The notes under the pieces are model-generated. The model saw only the letters and a program-made list of their open reading frames with translations. It was not told the DNA's origin and did not search any database. A stretch of DNA of 64,000 nucleotides, from assembly GCA_949317995.1 (NCBI GenBank), contig OX439043.1, positions 3,960,501-4,024,500 of the forward strand, in the 5' to 3' direction. The position numbers and the translations under genes were made by a program. Origin of the DNA: Acholoe squamosa. Lineage: Eukaryota; Annelida; Polychaeta; Phyllodocida; Polynoidae. Positions 11,285 to 22,550 of this stretch are shown one piece after another. The first letter of the stretch is position 1. Every line of letters begins with the position of its first letter.

Positions 11285-11733
11285 TTGCAGGACACCAATT
11301 GACAGGAGGTGGCAGCAGGAGACACTTTGTAACTCCGCACTGAAGGGTGTTGTACAATGATTATTGGTCTAAAATCTGACAGTGGGTAGACAAACCAGGC
11401 ATAGAATTAATCCTTAGAGTGTTAATTCATCAATTTCAGTGATATTTAGGTTGATATTTGATGTTAAGTTGAGGGAGGGGGCTCTATTCATTTACAGAAT
11501 TTATTGAAATCATTCACTGCAAAACCCACAAATCTCGGTATATCCGCACTCTAAGGCCAATAGCAAAAAAGTTAATCACATTGTACAACATGCCATGGCC
11601 CTAAATTATTGGGAAAAATGTATATCTACAAGAAAATAATAGTGGCTAAGCCCAGATACTTGCACAAGTATTTTATTTTCGCCCAGAAGCTATATAGGCC
11701 AACAGTGGAAAAATAATTAGTGTTCTGCAGCCT
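11285..11733. mobile_element. MITE-like element H, copy 1
   Basis: This 449-bp block recurs at 48091-48540 with high identity over its whole length. The ends form short inverted repeats (GGTTGCAG... / ...CTGCAGCC), and the 4-bp TATT flanks this copy on both sides. It has no coding capacity. Confidence 0.7.
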
Positions 11734-11877
11734 ATTGATTGTGTGTGCACGACCATGGGCCAGTCATCTCATCCTTTATGTCAAGGTGAATATCGATGCC
11801 CCATTGACAATCCACTAGCCTCCCGTATTGAACCCCTGTGTTAAATAACCAGCGCCAAATCCGCATGATGACATAGT

Positions 11878-12057
11878 TGAAGTCAGGATGCTTGATGAAG
11901 TATACCTTTATTAGGTGATGATACTTTGGTTACTATGGTACAATACAACTATGTACTTATGTCAACATGCTTCAGAGTTTATAATCTGTGCCATGTGCGC
12001 TGCGGGCCGCCATCGCTAACTAACTTCCGGTCCCGCGAGCTCACGTCTCTACCAACA
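11878..12057 (-). repeat. gypsy-2 3' LTR
   Basis: This is the 180-bp terminal repeat on the left side. It contains TTTATT (minus-strand AATAAA) at about 11910 and ends in TG...CA. Confidence 0.88.
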
Positions 12058-12141
12058 TCTCCCTTTTATCAATTTTTTTTTTAAATGGAACAAACACATC
12101 CCTGCAGACAAGTATTGTCCAACGTCAAGTGTTAAAACAGT

Positions 12142-13486
12142 CTATGTTGAAAGAAAATACAAATTATATTGAGTCACAAAATAAACCATATGTTTGAACA
12201 TGGTCTGAACAAATGAGTCTCTATGCAAGCATATAGTCATCATATCTTGAAGGTCGTGAGATCTTCCTTGTCCTTGTGCGACGAACCGGAGAGGGGCTCG
12301 GGGCAAGGGAGGTACCACCGCCCACAAGAGAGCCACTAGTGGCCCTGGACTGAGATGAAGCAATGTTGCTGCTAGGTGGTGCAGGTGACTTTGGCACTTT
12401 CTGTGGGGAACAAGTCTCCTTTGGTTACACCTCCTGCCAGTTGTCAGCTGGTTCTGGTGAAATGTTGGCTCTGGCTGATGGTGTAACTGGAGCCAAGGGT
12501 ATTCTGGGCTGAGTTGTCTGCCCATGTCTAATACCAACTGGGAGAGGAGCAGCTGGCCGCACATGAACCCGGTTGCGGCTAGCCAGTCCCCCATCAGTCT
12601 GAACGGTGTATGATCTGGGTCTTTTGCAGTCAACTACCTGCCCGTAGCCCCATGGTTGACCACGCCTGTTGGGGGGGGGGGCTTCAGGTAAGCATAGTCT
12701 CCAACTGAGAGAGGTGGATGGTTTACAGTATTCCTATCATATAGCGCCTTGGAGGCCACCCTGCGAGTATTGATTTTCTCCTGCACCACCTGACTGTCCG
12801 CCACCTGAGAGTCTAACAGCCTGTCTGATGTTGGGAGAGGAGTGCGTGTCCGACAGGATAGCATACGCTGAGCAGGAGAGTATGAATATCCAGCCTGGGG
12901 GGGTGTTATGGTGAAGTAACAGGGCGAGTTTGATGTTCATCGATTTCTTTAGCAACCCCTTAGCTACCTTCACTGCTGCCTCTGCGCGACCATTCCCTTT
13001 TGGGTAATAAGGTGATGATGTCATGTGGGTGAACCTGAACCTGGTCACCATGTCTGCATAGTCTTTACTAATAAATTGAGGGCCATTATATGTGTGTATT
13101 CTTGCTGGGGCCCCAAAAGTGGCTAGGTGAACCTCTGTCTTGTCGACTACTGTAGAGGCAAGGGTGTCTCCCAGCTTATCTATCTCGATCCAATCTGAGT
13201 AATGACACACAGTGACTAGGTAGTCCTTCCCCTCAAATGCACACAAGTCTTGGCCAAGTAGTTCCCAAGGTCTTGTCAGTATAGGCAGTGACAGCATGGG
13301 CTCCTTTTGTGATGATGAACCATATACTGCACAGGTCTCGCAGGCATCACACATGTCCTTTATCGTGGCTCTCATTCCTGGCCAGAATAGTACCTCCTTA
13401 GCCATCCTGTAGTTTGATTCAGCTCCAAGGAGATTTGCATGGATCTTGGCTAACATTGCGGCCCTGAGCTGCTGAGGCACTAACAC
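12142..13486 (-). pseudogene. gypsy-2 integrase with altered catalytic residue
   Basis: The block 13486-12737 shows a zinc-binding-like C..C (ACETCAVYGS), then the DDE core: GQDLCAF (first Asp), TYNGPQF and SSPYYPKGNGRAEAAVK (Glu). At the second catalytic position the family Asp is Tyr (TAT), which should abolish strand transfer. Near 12900 the frame shifts, and the C-terminal part continues at 12864-12634 and 12633-12142, the latter Pro/Gln/His-rich. Integrase inserts element cDNA in the nucleus. This copy is a pseudogene. Confidence 0.8.
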
Positions 13487-13540
13487 AGTCTCCCCCTTGT
13501 ATACAGCCTCATTCAGTACAGACAGCTCATCTCTGTATCC

Positions 13541-15521
13541 CTAAAAAGGCCTGAGATCCTTGGGAACTACAGCACGGTCATCTGGCCAGCCGTTGACAAT
13601 CATGTCTCGTAAAGCATTGAGTAACTCATCAGCGTTAGTCATTTGCACTATCTCCCTCTCAGTCTCTCCAGTCAACCTGGGACTGCGGCTGACAGATTCA
13701 CACTTGAGTCTGAACACCTCAAATCCTGTTGTGGGTGTATTGACGGGGGTGCCTAAAGCTGCTCTGGATAGGGTGTCTGCTATGAGAAGCGTGGTGCCTT
13801 TCCTGTACTCCAATGTAAAACGGTACCGCTGCAAGGTCATCAACATCCTTTGCAGTCTGGCTGGTGCTTTGTGTAATGGTTTTGACATGATAGGTACCAA
13901 GGGTTTGTGATCAGTGTGCACCGTAACATCAGCTTTCCCATAAAGCCATTGGTCGATCTTGTGGAGACCATGGCAAATGGCAAGGCATTCTTTTTCCATT
14001 TGAGAATACCTCCTTTCTGTGTCACTGAGCCGGCATGAGCTGAAGGCTACTGGTTGCAGAAGTGTGGCTCCTAAACCTGACTCACTTGCATCAACCTGCA
14101 TTGTCACCGGTTTATCCAGACTGTAGTAGAGGAGTGTAGGTGCTGATGCGATGAGCTTCTTGGCTCTTTGGAATGCTGATTCCTGCACCTTGGACCACAT
14201 GAAACTGGCACCGTCTTTTGTCAGCATACGTAAGGGCTGTATAGTCGAGCTCAGATTGTCACAAAACTGTAATAGGTATGTGGCCATGCCTATAAACCGC
14301 ATCAAACCAGCCTTGTCTGTTGGGCTTGCCATTCTCATTCACTTTCTCAGGGTCGGGCCGCAAGCCACTATCAGCGATGATGTTCCCCATGAACTTGAGC
14401 TCCCGAAGAGCAAACTTGAACTTATCTGGATTGAGTTTGATGTCTTTAGCCACACAACGTTCCATCAATGCCACCTATTTTCTGTCATGGCTGGTCTTTG
14501 CTGTTGTGTAGTCCTCACCCTCACCATAAACAAGGATATCATCAGCAATGTAAATTATTCCTTCAAGGTTCTCAAGGGCATCAAAGAGTCTCTTTTGGAA
14601 CTCCTCTGGTGCACATGATATACCAAAAGGTATATTCGAAGCCAGTGATATCGACCATATGATGTGTGCATGGTGGTGTGCATAGACAACTCTTCATCAA
14701 GAGGAATGTGTAGGAATCCCTCCTGAACATCAAGGAGAGAGAAACACTTGGCATTACCCAATTTGTGTAAATGTTCCTTCAATGTGGGGATTTGGAAGAG
14801 AGGTCTTATCAATGCCTTGTTGACGGTCTGACTTGGGTCAATACAGACACGGAATTTCTTCGGGGTTTCTCTGATGATCATGGCAAAGGTGGATGAGCCC
14901 ACACAGGGAGTGGGCTCATCCACCTTTGCCATGATTCCCAATGTCACATACCTGTCCAGTGCTTCCTTCTCTTTTCCCCGCTTGGCGATCGGCACCCTGG
15001 TGATTTGGCATCTGGACTGGCACAATATCTGCCTTCAACTCAAAATGGACAGGTGGGCCCAGACACCCTAGTCCCTGAAAGCTGTCCTTGTATTCACGCA
15101 AGACTGCATTTTTAGTCAAGTTGCCTGCTGGAGGCAGGCATCTGGAGCGAGGGATCTGAATAGTATTTGGTGAGGGTTTAGCTTGGTCCAGATCTGTTGC
15201 AGAAACCACATCCGGAGATAGACACAGGACCTTGTCCGCCATAATCTTGATAAGACCCAGATTCTCACTGTCTTCTCCTGAGAGAAGTGCAGGTTTCTCA
15301 CCAATGTCACTGTCTGCTAGCACCTGGAATTCCAAGTCATCATAACGATCCCCCTGGTCACATAAGAGGGTGATCTGACCAATGGGCTTTACTGGAGCAG
15401 TGTTTTTGTACGGGAAGAGCTGGTATGGTGAATGGGTCATCTTGATAGACGGAAACATACTCTTGGCCAGGCGTTCTGGCATTGTGTTGATTCCAGCTGC
15501 TGAGTCTATTTGTATCTTCAT
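13541..15521 (-). pseudogene. gypsy-2 protease, reverse transcriptase and RNase H
   Basis: The protease block (15521 downward) has IDSAAGINTM as the aspartic active-site region (DSA instead of the more usual DTG/DSG). The reverse transcriptase start includes AKVDEPT, FRVCIDPSQ and the KCFSLLDVQEGF block (15025-14555). A frame change separates this from the connection and RNase H region (14338-13541), with GLMRFIGMATYL, VDASESGLGA, EKECLAICHGL and VHTDHKPL. Several frame changes split the polyprotein. An exact palindrome lies inside the reverse transcriptase part. Together these parts would copy element RNA into DNA. Confidence 0.8.
14877..14935. repeat. perfect 26-bp palindrome inside reverse transcriptase
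   Basis: The arms 14877-14902 and 14910-14935 are exact reverse complements, separated by a 7-base spacer. On the minus strand both arms stay in the reverse transcriptase frame, around AKVDEPT and STFAMI. Confidence 0.95.
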
Positions 15522-15673
15522 TCTGTTGAACCTGTCACCCTTATCCGACAGAAGAAGCTGTGCAAAGTACTTAAGCCCTTTCCTTGCACCAGCTTGAAAG
15601 ACAGCTGTGTCTTCCAGGGAGTAACACTGCTCGTCATAGTCTACTTCTGAGTAAGGGTCTTGGGGTACATGAG

Positions 15674-16636
15674 CTAGGTCTTCATCAGTCTTGACCGCAT
15701 GGATGCTATGTTGACTTCTTCTGTCGTCAGGCGGTAACTTATTCTGAGGCCCATGGTTGACCCCTCTACCCCGCTGATTTTTCCTGGAATGACCCGCACT
15801 GCGGCTCTGGGTCTGTGGGCGGTGACTGTCTCCTTGAGGTTCAAGACAGACACGGGAGAAGTGATCGTTGCCACCACACTTGCCACACTTCTTTCCATTG
15901 GCTGGACACTTCGACCAAGGGTGTGTCCCACGTCTGTCACCGCACTAGTGGCACGTACCGTTCTCACGTTTCAGCTTCTTATCTTTGTGAGCCTTTCCTT
16001 TTGCCGTCCAATTCACAGCCTCGTCTGTGCCTCTGGTGACTTCGCCAATAAGCTGATTAGCCCGCTTTGCAACTTCTAACACCTTGGCTTCTGCAACAAC
16101 ATCACTAAGTGTCTTTTTTGTGTTGTCAGCTTTGACATGACATTTTAGAAGCTCTGCCCGAATGTCACTGTTTTGTAAACCAAAAATAAACTTGTCACGG
16201 CTCATCTCATCAGTTAAAGTACCATAGTTACACAGGCTGCACTCACGCCATACATGGGTCTCCCAGTCTTACACCAACTCATGGGTGCCCTGTGTGGCCA
16301 TCCAAAAGGTGAATCTGTCTGTCAACAGCGAGGATGTGGCCGAGCCCGTGTAGTGAGTTCTGAGTCTCTCCAACCACATCCACGGCTTGCTTTTGTCCCC
16401 GGCTGAAATTTGGGGCTCTATGCTGTACCGAATAACCTGCAGTGCCTCATCGGGCATAGATGAACGTAACGCAGTAATTTCCATCACTGATACTCAGCCT
16501 GGTGAGTTTCGGGATTCTTGGACAGGTCTCTATATTCGGACTCGATGCAGTAGTCGTTGAATCTCATTTCAAAGTTTTTGAAGTTTTCTGGGATGTTCCC
16601 TGTTAGATTTAGTTCTGGCTTCTTGGGTCTAGACAT
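15674..16636 (-). pseudogene. gypsy-2 gag with paired zinc knuckles
   Basis: The start codon is ATG at 16636-16634 (MSRPKKPELNLTGNIPENF). After about 48 codons the frame shifts near 16489, then continues (16487-16269) to a TAA that lies in frame with the next block (16205-15945: SRDKFIFGLQNSDIRAEL, a typical gag helix region). Nucleocapsid cysteines follow around 15830-15960, one knuckle clearly CGKCGGNDHFSRVC, with a TAG inside the knuckle just before it. Gag forms the particle and packages RNA. At least two stops and one frameshift make this copy nonfunctional. The 5' leader is separated from the LTR by the LINE insertion. Confidence 0.78.
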
Positions 16637-16638
16637 GT

Positions 16639-17187
16639 TTGAAATTCAAGTCACCACCACCAGTGTGTAGGATGCCTACTCGCATCCTACACACCAAAAT
16701 GGGCATAGTTTACCAAGGCGTTAATGCACACTTTTCAAATTGGTTCCCATGCAAACTTGAGTTTATTCACAAAGGCATCAAATACACCTACAATAGCGTA
16801 GAACAAGGGTATTTCCATGTCAGATTGTTAGAGCTAGGTCATCCGGCTGAAGCCCGAGAAGTGCTCTCAATGACAGATCCACGTTTGATCAAGTTGAAAG
16901 GTGACTCCAAAAAAATCCCAATGAATCACCCATTTCTGGATCTCGAACCCTCCCTTATGGAGGACCTGATTAAAGCTAAATATGGGCAGAATAAAGAAAT
17001 AATGCAAGACTTATTAAACACTGGGTTGAGGCAATTAATAGAGGGAACTGGCTCGGACAAGTGGGCTTCAGGTTGGCCGTGGAGCACTGTAAACAATGCG
17101 AAGTATGAAACTGAAGATAAGTTCCCGGGAAAGAACTTGCACGGGAAGATCGTGATGCGTGTAAGAGAATTCTATAGTCAGACCTGA
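16639..17187 (+). CDS. NADAR-domain protein (YbiA-like) carried by a LINE
   Basis: The ORF is open for 182 codons. The true start is probably an internal Met (MPTRIL or MGIVYQG, near residues 12-21), because the first codons overlap gypsy-2 leader sequence and the hairpin. Family signatures in order are HFSNWFPCKLEF with the FxN motif, TYNSVEQGYF with the conserved Glu, KAKYGQNKEIMQDLLNTG, LIEGTGSD and GKNLHGKIVMRVRE at the C-terminus. NADAR proteins act on ADP-ribose-linked substrates, and some remove ADP-ribose from modified guanine bases. The ORF is intact while the downstream SGNH and EN-RT frames are broken. Spacing to the SGNH ORF is 84 bp. Possible roles, such as protecting LINE RNA or DNA from host ADP-ribosylation, are speculation. 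Confidence 0.75.
   Translation: MKFKSPPPVCRMPTRILHTKMGIVYQGVNAHFSNWFPCKLEFIHKGIKYTYNSVEQGYFHVRLLELGHPAEAREVLSMTDPRLIKLKGDSKKIPMNHPFLDLEPSLMEDLIKAKYGQNKEIMQDLLNTGLRQLIEGTGSDKWASGWPWSTVNNAKYETEDKFPGKNLHGKIVMRVREFYSQT
16663..16694 (+). repeat. 13-bp hairpin at LINE 5' end
   Basis: GTGTGTAGGATGC (16663-16675) and its exact reverse complement (16682-16694) flank a 6-base loop. It lies at the inferred first bases of the LINE and immediately before the NADAR domain, so it could be a structured 5' UTR element. Confidence 0.8.
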
Positions 17188-17271
17188 AGTTAATAATTTA
17201 GTGTGTATCAAATAACTACTGCTTAGTGTTGCTTCTATCTTGAATGCAATAATCTGTCACTACAGTTTCAG

Positions 17272-18073
17272 GTGAAGGTCGAAATGTCGGTTCTATTGTC
17301 CGGGGACTCTCGTGGTGAAGGAATGGGGGTTCTGGTAGCTGACGCTCTAGATGATGCTGAAAATAATGAAGTTGGTGAGTGTGCTCATAAATCATGGCCC
17401 ATTGCTACAATTCAGGATAAAGTGCTGAAAAAACTTGACACTGAGGCTTATGACCTGGTCGTGTTCATGGCCGGAGCCTGCGATGTTACAGTGCGGCACT
17501 ATATTCATGGGAAACGTGACATCTACTTCCCTCACATTGATGCTGCCACTTGTAGGGCGGTAGTCTCAGTCAGGCTAAGCCGGATGCTACAGGTCTTGAA
17601 TAAACAACATCCTGAAACCAAATATGTTATTTGTACAATATTCGGCATGGACCTTCAGAAATTCAACAGCAAGAGCTTGCCAGATCCCAATCAGCTTGCA
17701 TTGAATAGGAGCATCAAACTCCTAAAGGGAGATGTGCAATATCTCAACACCATCTACAAAATGCCCACCATCAAGCTGCACACTGTATTCCACAAAAAAC
17801 AGGTGGAATCGGGGCAAGACAGGGAGAAAGGTTGGCAAAGCCCCGAAATTCTCATGCCAATATAGCCCTAAAAAAATGAGACATGGCCTACATGCCACAG
17901 ATGTTGTTAAGAAGGAACTAGCAGCACTTATTGCCCAGGTAGTCAAGAAAATCCTGCCGCCTGAGAAGGTTGAGAATGTTGCTGGAGCTGATGATGTAAT
18001 GGAAGATGAAGAAGATGATCAGTATGAATGGGACGAGGTGACTGCTCAGATAAATAAAATATGCTTAGGCTGA
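17272..18073 (+). pseudogene. SGNH-hydrolase-like LINE ORF, frameshifted
   Basis: The first 190 codons carry VLLSGDSRGEGMG (block I with the nucleophile Ser) and VVFMAGACDVT (block III position). The frame then shifts near 17845. The continuation (to 18073) has KMRHGLHATDVV, where the family's DxxH block would be. The His is kept, but the preceding acidic residue is replaced. It ends in an acidic tail (MEDEEDDQYEWDE). SGNH esterase domains occur in ORF1 of CR1/L2-type LINEs, where they are thought to aid membrane or RNP handling. The frameshift and missing acid imply loss of enzyme activity in this copy. Confidence 0.65.
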
Positions 18074-19290
18074 GCATTTGTCCATAAGATTATAACACAA
18101 GTTCATTGACTGCTGGTTGTCTTGGGAGCAATTCATGAGGATTGCACCTAATACACCTTTTCTATAATTGACAAAGCCAAGGGATACCTGACTGGTTGTC
18201 TTGGGAGCAATTCGTGAGGATTGCACCTACTATGACTATTATGACCACTTGATAAGTTCATAAAATATCTGAACTTTCTAAAAATGACCTGTTATTCTAC
18301 CCTAGGCAACATGTTGCAATTTATTCACATAGCACATCCAAATTTTAGAGTGGAACTTTTGTTAAAAGAAATGCATGCTTCACTCATTGTAAGCTTAGTC
18401 AAGCTGGTGTTGGTACATTGATGATTATACAAAGGGTGGTCTATGTTCTTGGTCGCTTAGTGTTAAGTAATACATGGTTACATATATTTACTCATGTACT
18501 ACTTCTGTATTATTTTTGTCTACAGTTTTTTGTCACTTGAATGGCATGATACAATGAAATGCTAATTAAATAGCTAATCGGTTCATAATTGAAAAATGTG
18601 TCACTGTTATTGATGTATTGTAATTTTTGTTCTATTCTATTTGTAGGTAAGAACATTACTACTGGTGACGGTGGAATGATTACAGTGGGTGCATTGTGGT
18701 GTCTCAGAGAGCTACGAATGCATAGATAAGATCTATGACCAAACTAGTACAAGGTCCGGTAACACTGGGTGAGCTAACTAACCCTTCATTAGTAGTAACT
18801 TATTACTTAATTTATCAATATTAATCCCTAACTTTTCATGTGATTCTACATGACTAAGAAAATATTCTATACTAGAATCAAAATAACCAAGGGCTTACAA
18901 CCTTTTTGAACCTCTAACTTTAACTTTTTTTCCCTCCTTCTTTAGGTGCTTATTTGTAATTTATTTAACTAATTTACTGATTTGATAAGATGCAATAAAA
19001 TATATAAATTTAAGTTAAAAACTCAGAGTTTACTTACTCATTGACACAACACAATATTGCATATGCGTGGTTTTTTATCTTTTGTCACGGAGCTGAGATT
19101 ATCTTATAAGTAACTTGGTATTAGCTCCCTCTCTCTTGTTGTATTCCACCCACAGAACATTAAGTTGGTTATTTTTGTTGGTGGATATCTGAGCCTCTGG
19201 CTAGAATTTAGCCAGGGGCTCCTTTATTTTTAATTTATAATTCTTTATTTTTTGTATATAAACTATTGTCTACTTGTATTTGTTTATGTA
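18074..19290 (+). other. LINE inter-ORF spacer with a 2-copy direct repeat
   Basis: No ORF is supported here. A segment GACTGCTGGTTGTCTTGGGA... near 18107-18160 is repeated near 18188-18230 (TGGTTGTCTTGGGAGCAATT shared, one base different further on). A spacer of this length between ORFs is long for a LINE and may hide a decayed coding part or an internal promoter. Confidence 0.45.
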
Positions 19291-21884
19291 ATGGCAACAA
19301 CTACACGATTAAATGATTTTCTAAATATGAAGGGCTTGAAAATGGTACATCTAAATACGTGAAGCATGTTTAACAAAAGGCAGGAAATATTTGACCATTT
19401 AGATGGTGCTGATATAGTTGGAATGAGTGAAACTTGGTTACATGAAGACTATGATGATGACTTAATAAACTGGGAAGGCATGAATTTGTTCAGGCTGGAC
19501 CGAAAAAGAAAGAAAGGCGGAGGTTTAGCAGTTTACGTTTGAGATGACATTAATCTTGATGTTAAGATACGCAATGACATTAGTTCTAGTAACAAGGATA
19601 TTGAATGTCTAGTATTAGATCTAGTCTTGAAGACACATACTTTACAATTGGTCACTCTATATAGACCTCCTTCTGGCAAGATAGATAAGTTTTTTCTACA
19701 TTTGTCTCGTGTTATGGAAATTGCAGATAAAGAAGGGCTTGAACAATGGATTATGGGGGACATAAATATAAATACCTTGCATGAAAAACTACCTAGTACT
19801 GTAAAGCTAATCGATGCTTGCCGATTTAACGGCTATCATAAACTCATTAATCAGTGCACTAGACCCTATAAGATTATTGTATCATGTTTAGATAATATAT
19901 TGACTAATTACAATGAGTCTATTACATCTGGTGTCTTGAATTTTTTAGTAAGTGATCATCTGCCTGTGTTTGCTGTAAAAACAAGAGAGAAGGTTGACTA
20001 TATTAAAAAGAAAGTTTGGGTGAGAAAGTACAAAGGTTATGATGAAGAAACTTTCAAAGAGTGGCTAATAATGGCAGACTGGGATGTTTTTTATGAACTG
20101 CACGACCCTGATGGTGCTTGGTCATTCATTGAAAACTTGATAATTGAATACTTAGATGAGTACTGTCCTTGGTCTGAAATTGAGATTGTGGACAGAAGAA
20201 ATAAATAGATGACACATGACATCTTGTCAATGATAAATGAACGCGAGGACAATGTGGAAATGTTTTCGAAAATTAAGGATGATTATTATCTCAATAAAGC
20301 CAGGCAGCTACGTTGTAGAATTAATAAGGCTATCAGGTACTCAAAAGCCAACCAGGTCAAGTCTGCACTGGAGGAGGCTAAGACTGACCCAAAGCGATTC
20401 TGGAGAGTTTTAAATGGAGTTTTGAAACCAGAGGTGCAAATTGCCCCTCCAGAATTGATAGGTGATGATGGTTTTATCAAGTCAGAGCACGAATCTGTAA
20501 ATTATTTAAATGATTATTTCTCAAATATTGGTGCTAAACTATCTTCAGTTTTCACAGATAATGGTTATCCTGAGCGTGTATTAATGACTGAACCTGTTGA
20601 TCCAGCTGAAATTCCTGTGCGAGTTGAAAAAGGCTTTGTTGAGATGCTCATAAAAGAAATAAATGTCAACAAAACTTCCGGAATTGATGGTATTAGATGT
20701 GATATTTTGAAAACAGCACTGTTATTTTTGTTAGATCCTGTTACTAGGTTGTACGAACTGAGCTTCACCAGTGGCATATACGTAAGGCGTTCGATTGTGT
20801 TAATCACGCCTATCTTGTTGAAATTTTAGGACAACTTGGTTTACATGACACAACACTCAATTGGCTAATGAGTTACTTAACTGAGAGAAGCCAGTATACT
20901 AAAATTGGTTCCTTTGTTTCTAATGAAGCCCCAGTACGATTTGGTGTCCCGCAAGGGTCTGTATTGGGACCGCTCTTGTTCATACTATATATAAATGATG
21001 TCAGTGATGTTCTTGCTGATTGTAAACATTATCTTTATGCAGACGACTTGGTAATATACAGCTCAAACAACAAAGTTGAAACTATAACCAATAGGTTACA
21101 AACGGCATTAAATCGATTACAATCCTGGTTTGTAACCAAGAGGCTTACTGCTAACACGGATAAATCCAAAGTTGTGTGTTATGGTTCATGCAAAAAGTTA
21201 CCAAAGTCCAGGGGCCAAAAACTATATTTGCATAACAAAGAACTTGAAACTCTGAATAACTACTGCTACTTAGGACTAAAGTTAGACAGTCTATTGAGTT
21301 TTGAACCTGCGCTAAAGGATTTAAATAGTAAAATTAACCACCCTCTTTTTAGATTCAGTAAATTCAGAAACATGTTATCTGAAAAAGTTGCTGTAACAGT
21401 CTATAAAACCACCATAATGTCTGGTTTTGATTACGCTTGTTTTGCCTATGAGGGGGCTAATGAAGGCCTGTTAAAAAAGTTAGACAGAATGCAGAAGAGA
21501 GGCCTGAAAATTTGTTTCAGAGGTTTGGATCTTAATGAAGAAGAGCTCCATGAACGGGCTAATATCCCACTCCTGATGAGGAGACGACAAGAATTATTGC
21601 TTAGCTTCATGTACAAATTATCAAGAAATCCAGATTGGGTAGATGAGGAAATCAGAAGGCCAGGTATGAGGTCCGAATCAAAGATCAAGATAGTCATTCC
21701 CAGAGCACGTAACATGGGATTCAACAACTCGCCGCTATATAGAGGAGTTGAGTTATGGAACAATCTCCGAGCTGATGTCCAACACAGTGAAAGTAAACTT
21801 AAATTTAAAGCAAGAATTAGGCAGATACAAGACTTGTCCAAGATGATGTTAATGGGTGATGAGCTGAATGAGCTGGATGAGTAA
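19291..21884 (+). pseudogene. LINE endonuclease-reverse transcriptase, internally deleted
   Basis: From ATG 19291 one frame carries an APE-type endonuclease: MSETWL, LYRPPSGK, WIMGDININ and LVSDHLPVF. Three in-frame stops interrupt it (19360 TGA, 19540 TGA, 20206 TAG). The reverse transcriptase N-terminal region follows (NKTSGIDGIRCDIL, near 20690). At about 20780 the sequence jumps directly to a block that another frame reads as KAFDCVNHAYLVEIL, so the fingers and part of the palm are missing. The rest (20868-21884) is open, with GVPQGSVLGPLLF, LYADDLVIY and a C-terminal extension. The enzyme would nick target DNA and copy LINE RNA there, but this copy cannot. Confidence 0.85.
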
Positions 21885-22433
21885 TATAAAAAAAGATACA
21901 GGTTAGGGAGCTGTTGAAAGACTTCACCTTATCCTGATTGAGTAGAGGGAGCTGTTGTTTGCTGACTACACCCTCTACTAGAATTTATTCATGTGGACCT
22001 GTTGAAAGACTACACTGCATGAAATTCATCCATGAGCTCACAGTGACTATACTCTCATACTGTATATCTGCTGATCATCTGTTTAAGATATGTTTTGTAC
22101 CTACTGATCTGTCCATATATATCCTATTGGTATAGTGTAATACATGCTAGTATAAAACTTGTTGATAGTAACAAACTGGTGTACCATGCCTGCTGCCCTT
22201 CTTTTTGAAATTTTATTGTAAGATTATAGAGGTTGCTATTTGTGTACATAGTATATACTGTTTGTTATATAGATTTTATTTTTTCTGTTTATATTATTGT
22301 TCTCATTCTTCATTGTATAAATTCCCATCTTTATTCATTGATCTATGTGCAAACAACCACTTAATGTAATAACTGAACGAGGATTCACATTATTGTCTAA
22401 TTTTACCACTTACTGTATGAATAGTGACTTGAC

Positions 22434-22464
22434 AATAAAACATTTTCAAACCTCAAAAAAAAAA
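22434..22464 (+). terminator. LINE polyadenylation signal and A tail
   Basis: AATAAA at 22434-22439 is followed about 15 bases later by ten A residues (22455-22464), the expected 3' end of a retrotransposed LINE. Confidence 0.75.
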
Positions 22465-22531
22465 CCACAAGAAGAATGAGAATGTTTGTTGTTGCACTAC
22501 CTTGTGATTTTGCTTTTGGGTTCCTGACAAC

Positions 22532-22547
22532 CCCACTTCTGACACCA
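22532..22547 (-). promoter_or_regulatory. gypsy-2 primer-binding site, tRNA-Leu type
   Basis: The plus strand reads CCCACTTCTGACACCA, which equals the 3' end of an animal tRNA-Leu including CCA. On the element strand this is TGGTGTCAGAAGTGGG, three bases after the 5' LTR. It primes minus-strand cDNA synthesis. Confidence 0.85.
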
Positions 22548-22550
22548 AGT

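Larger units (their letters stand above)
16663..22464 (+). mobile_element. LINE with NADAR, SGNH and EN-RT coding blocks
   Basis: The element is a plus-strand non-LTR retrotransposon of the jockey/CR1-like group. Its order is a 5' hairpin, a NADAR ORF, an SGNH hydrolase ORF, a 1.2-kb spacer, an APE-type endonuclease joined to reverse transcriptase, a 3' UTR with AATAAA (22434) and an A tail (22455-22464). Both ends fall inside gypsy-2 sequence (gag leader on the left, primer site on the right), which fixes the insertion limits to a few tens of bases. That the first two ORFs belong to the LINE is inferred from shared orientation and from lying inside one insertion. SGNH ORFs are known from CR1/L2-type LINEs. 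Confidence 0.75.

Noticed and set aside
13560..13910. 116-codon plus-strand ORF
   Set aside because: It is antisense to the gypsy-2 RNase H region, without a domain.
22532..22547. Match to the 3' end of tRNA-Leu
   Set aside because: Only the last 16 bases match and they adjoin an LTR, so it is a primer-binding site and not a tRNA gene.
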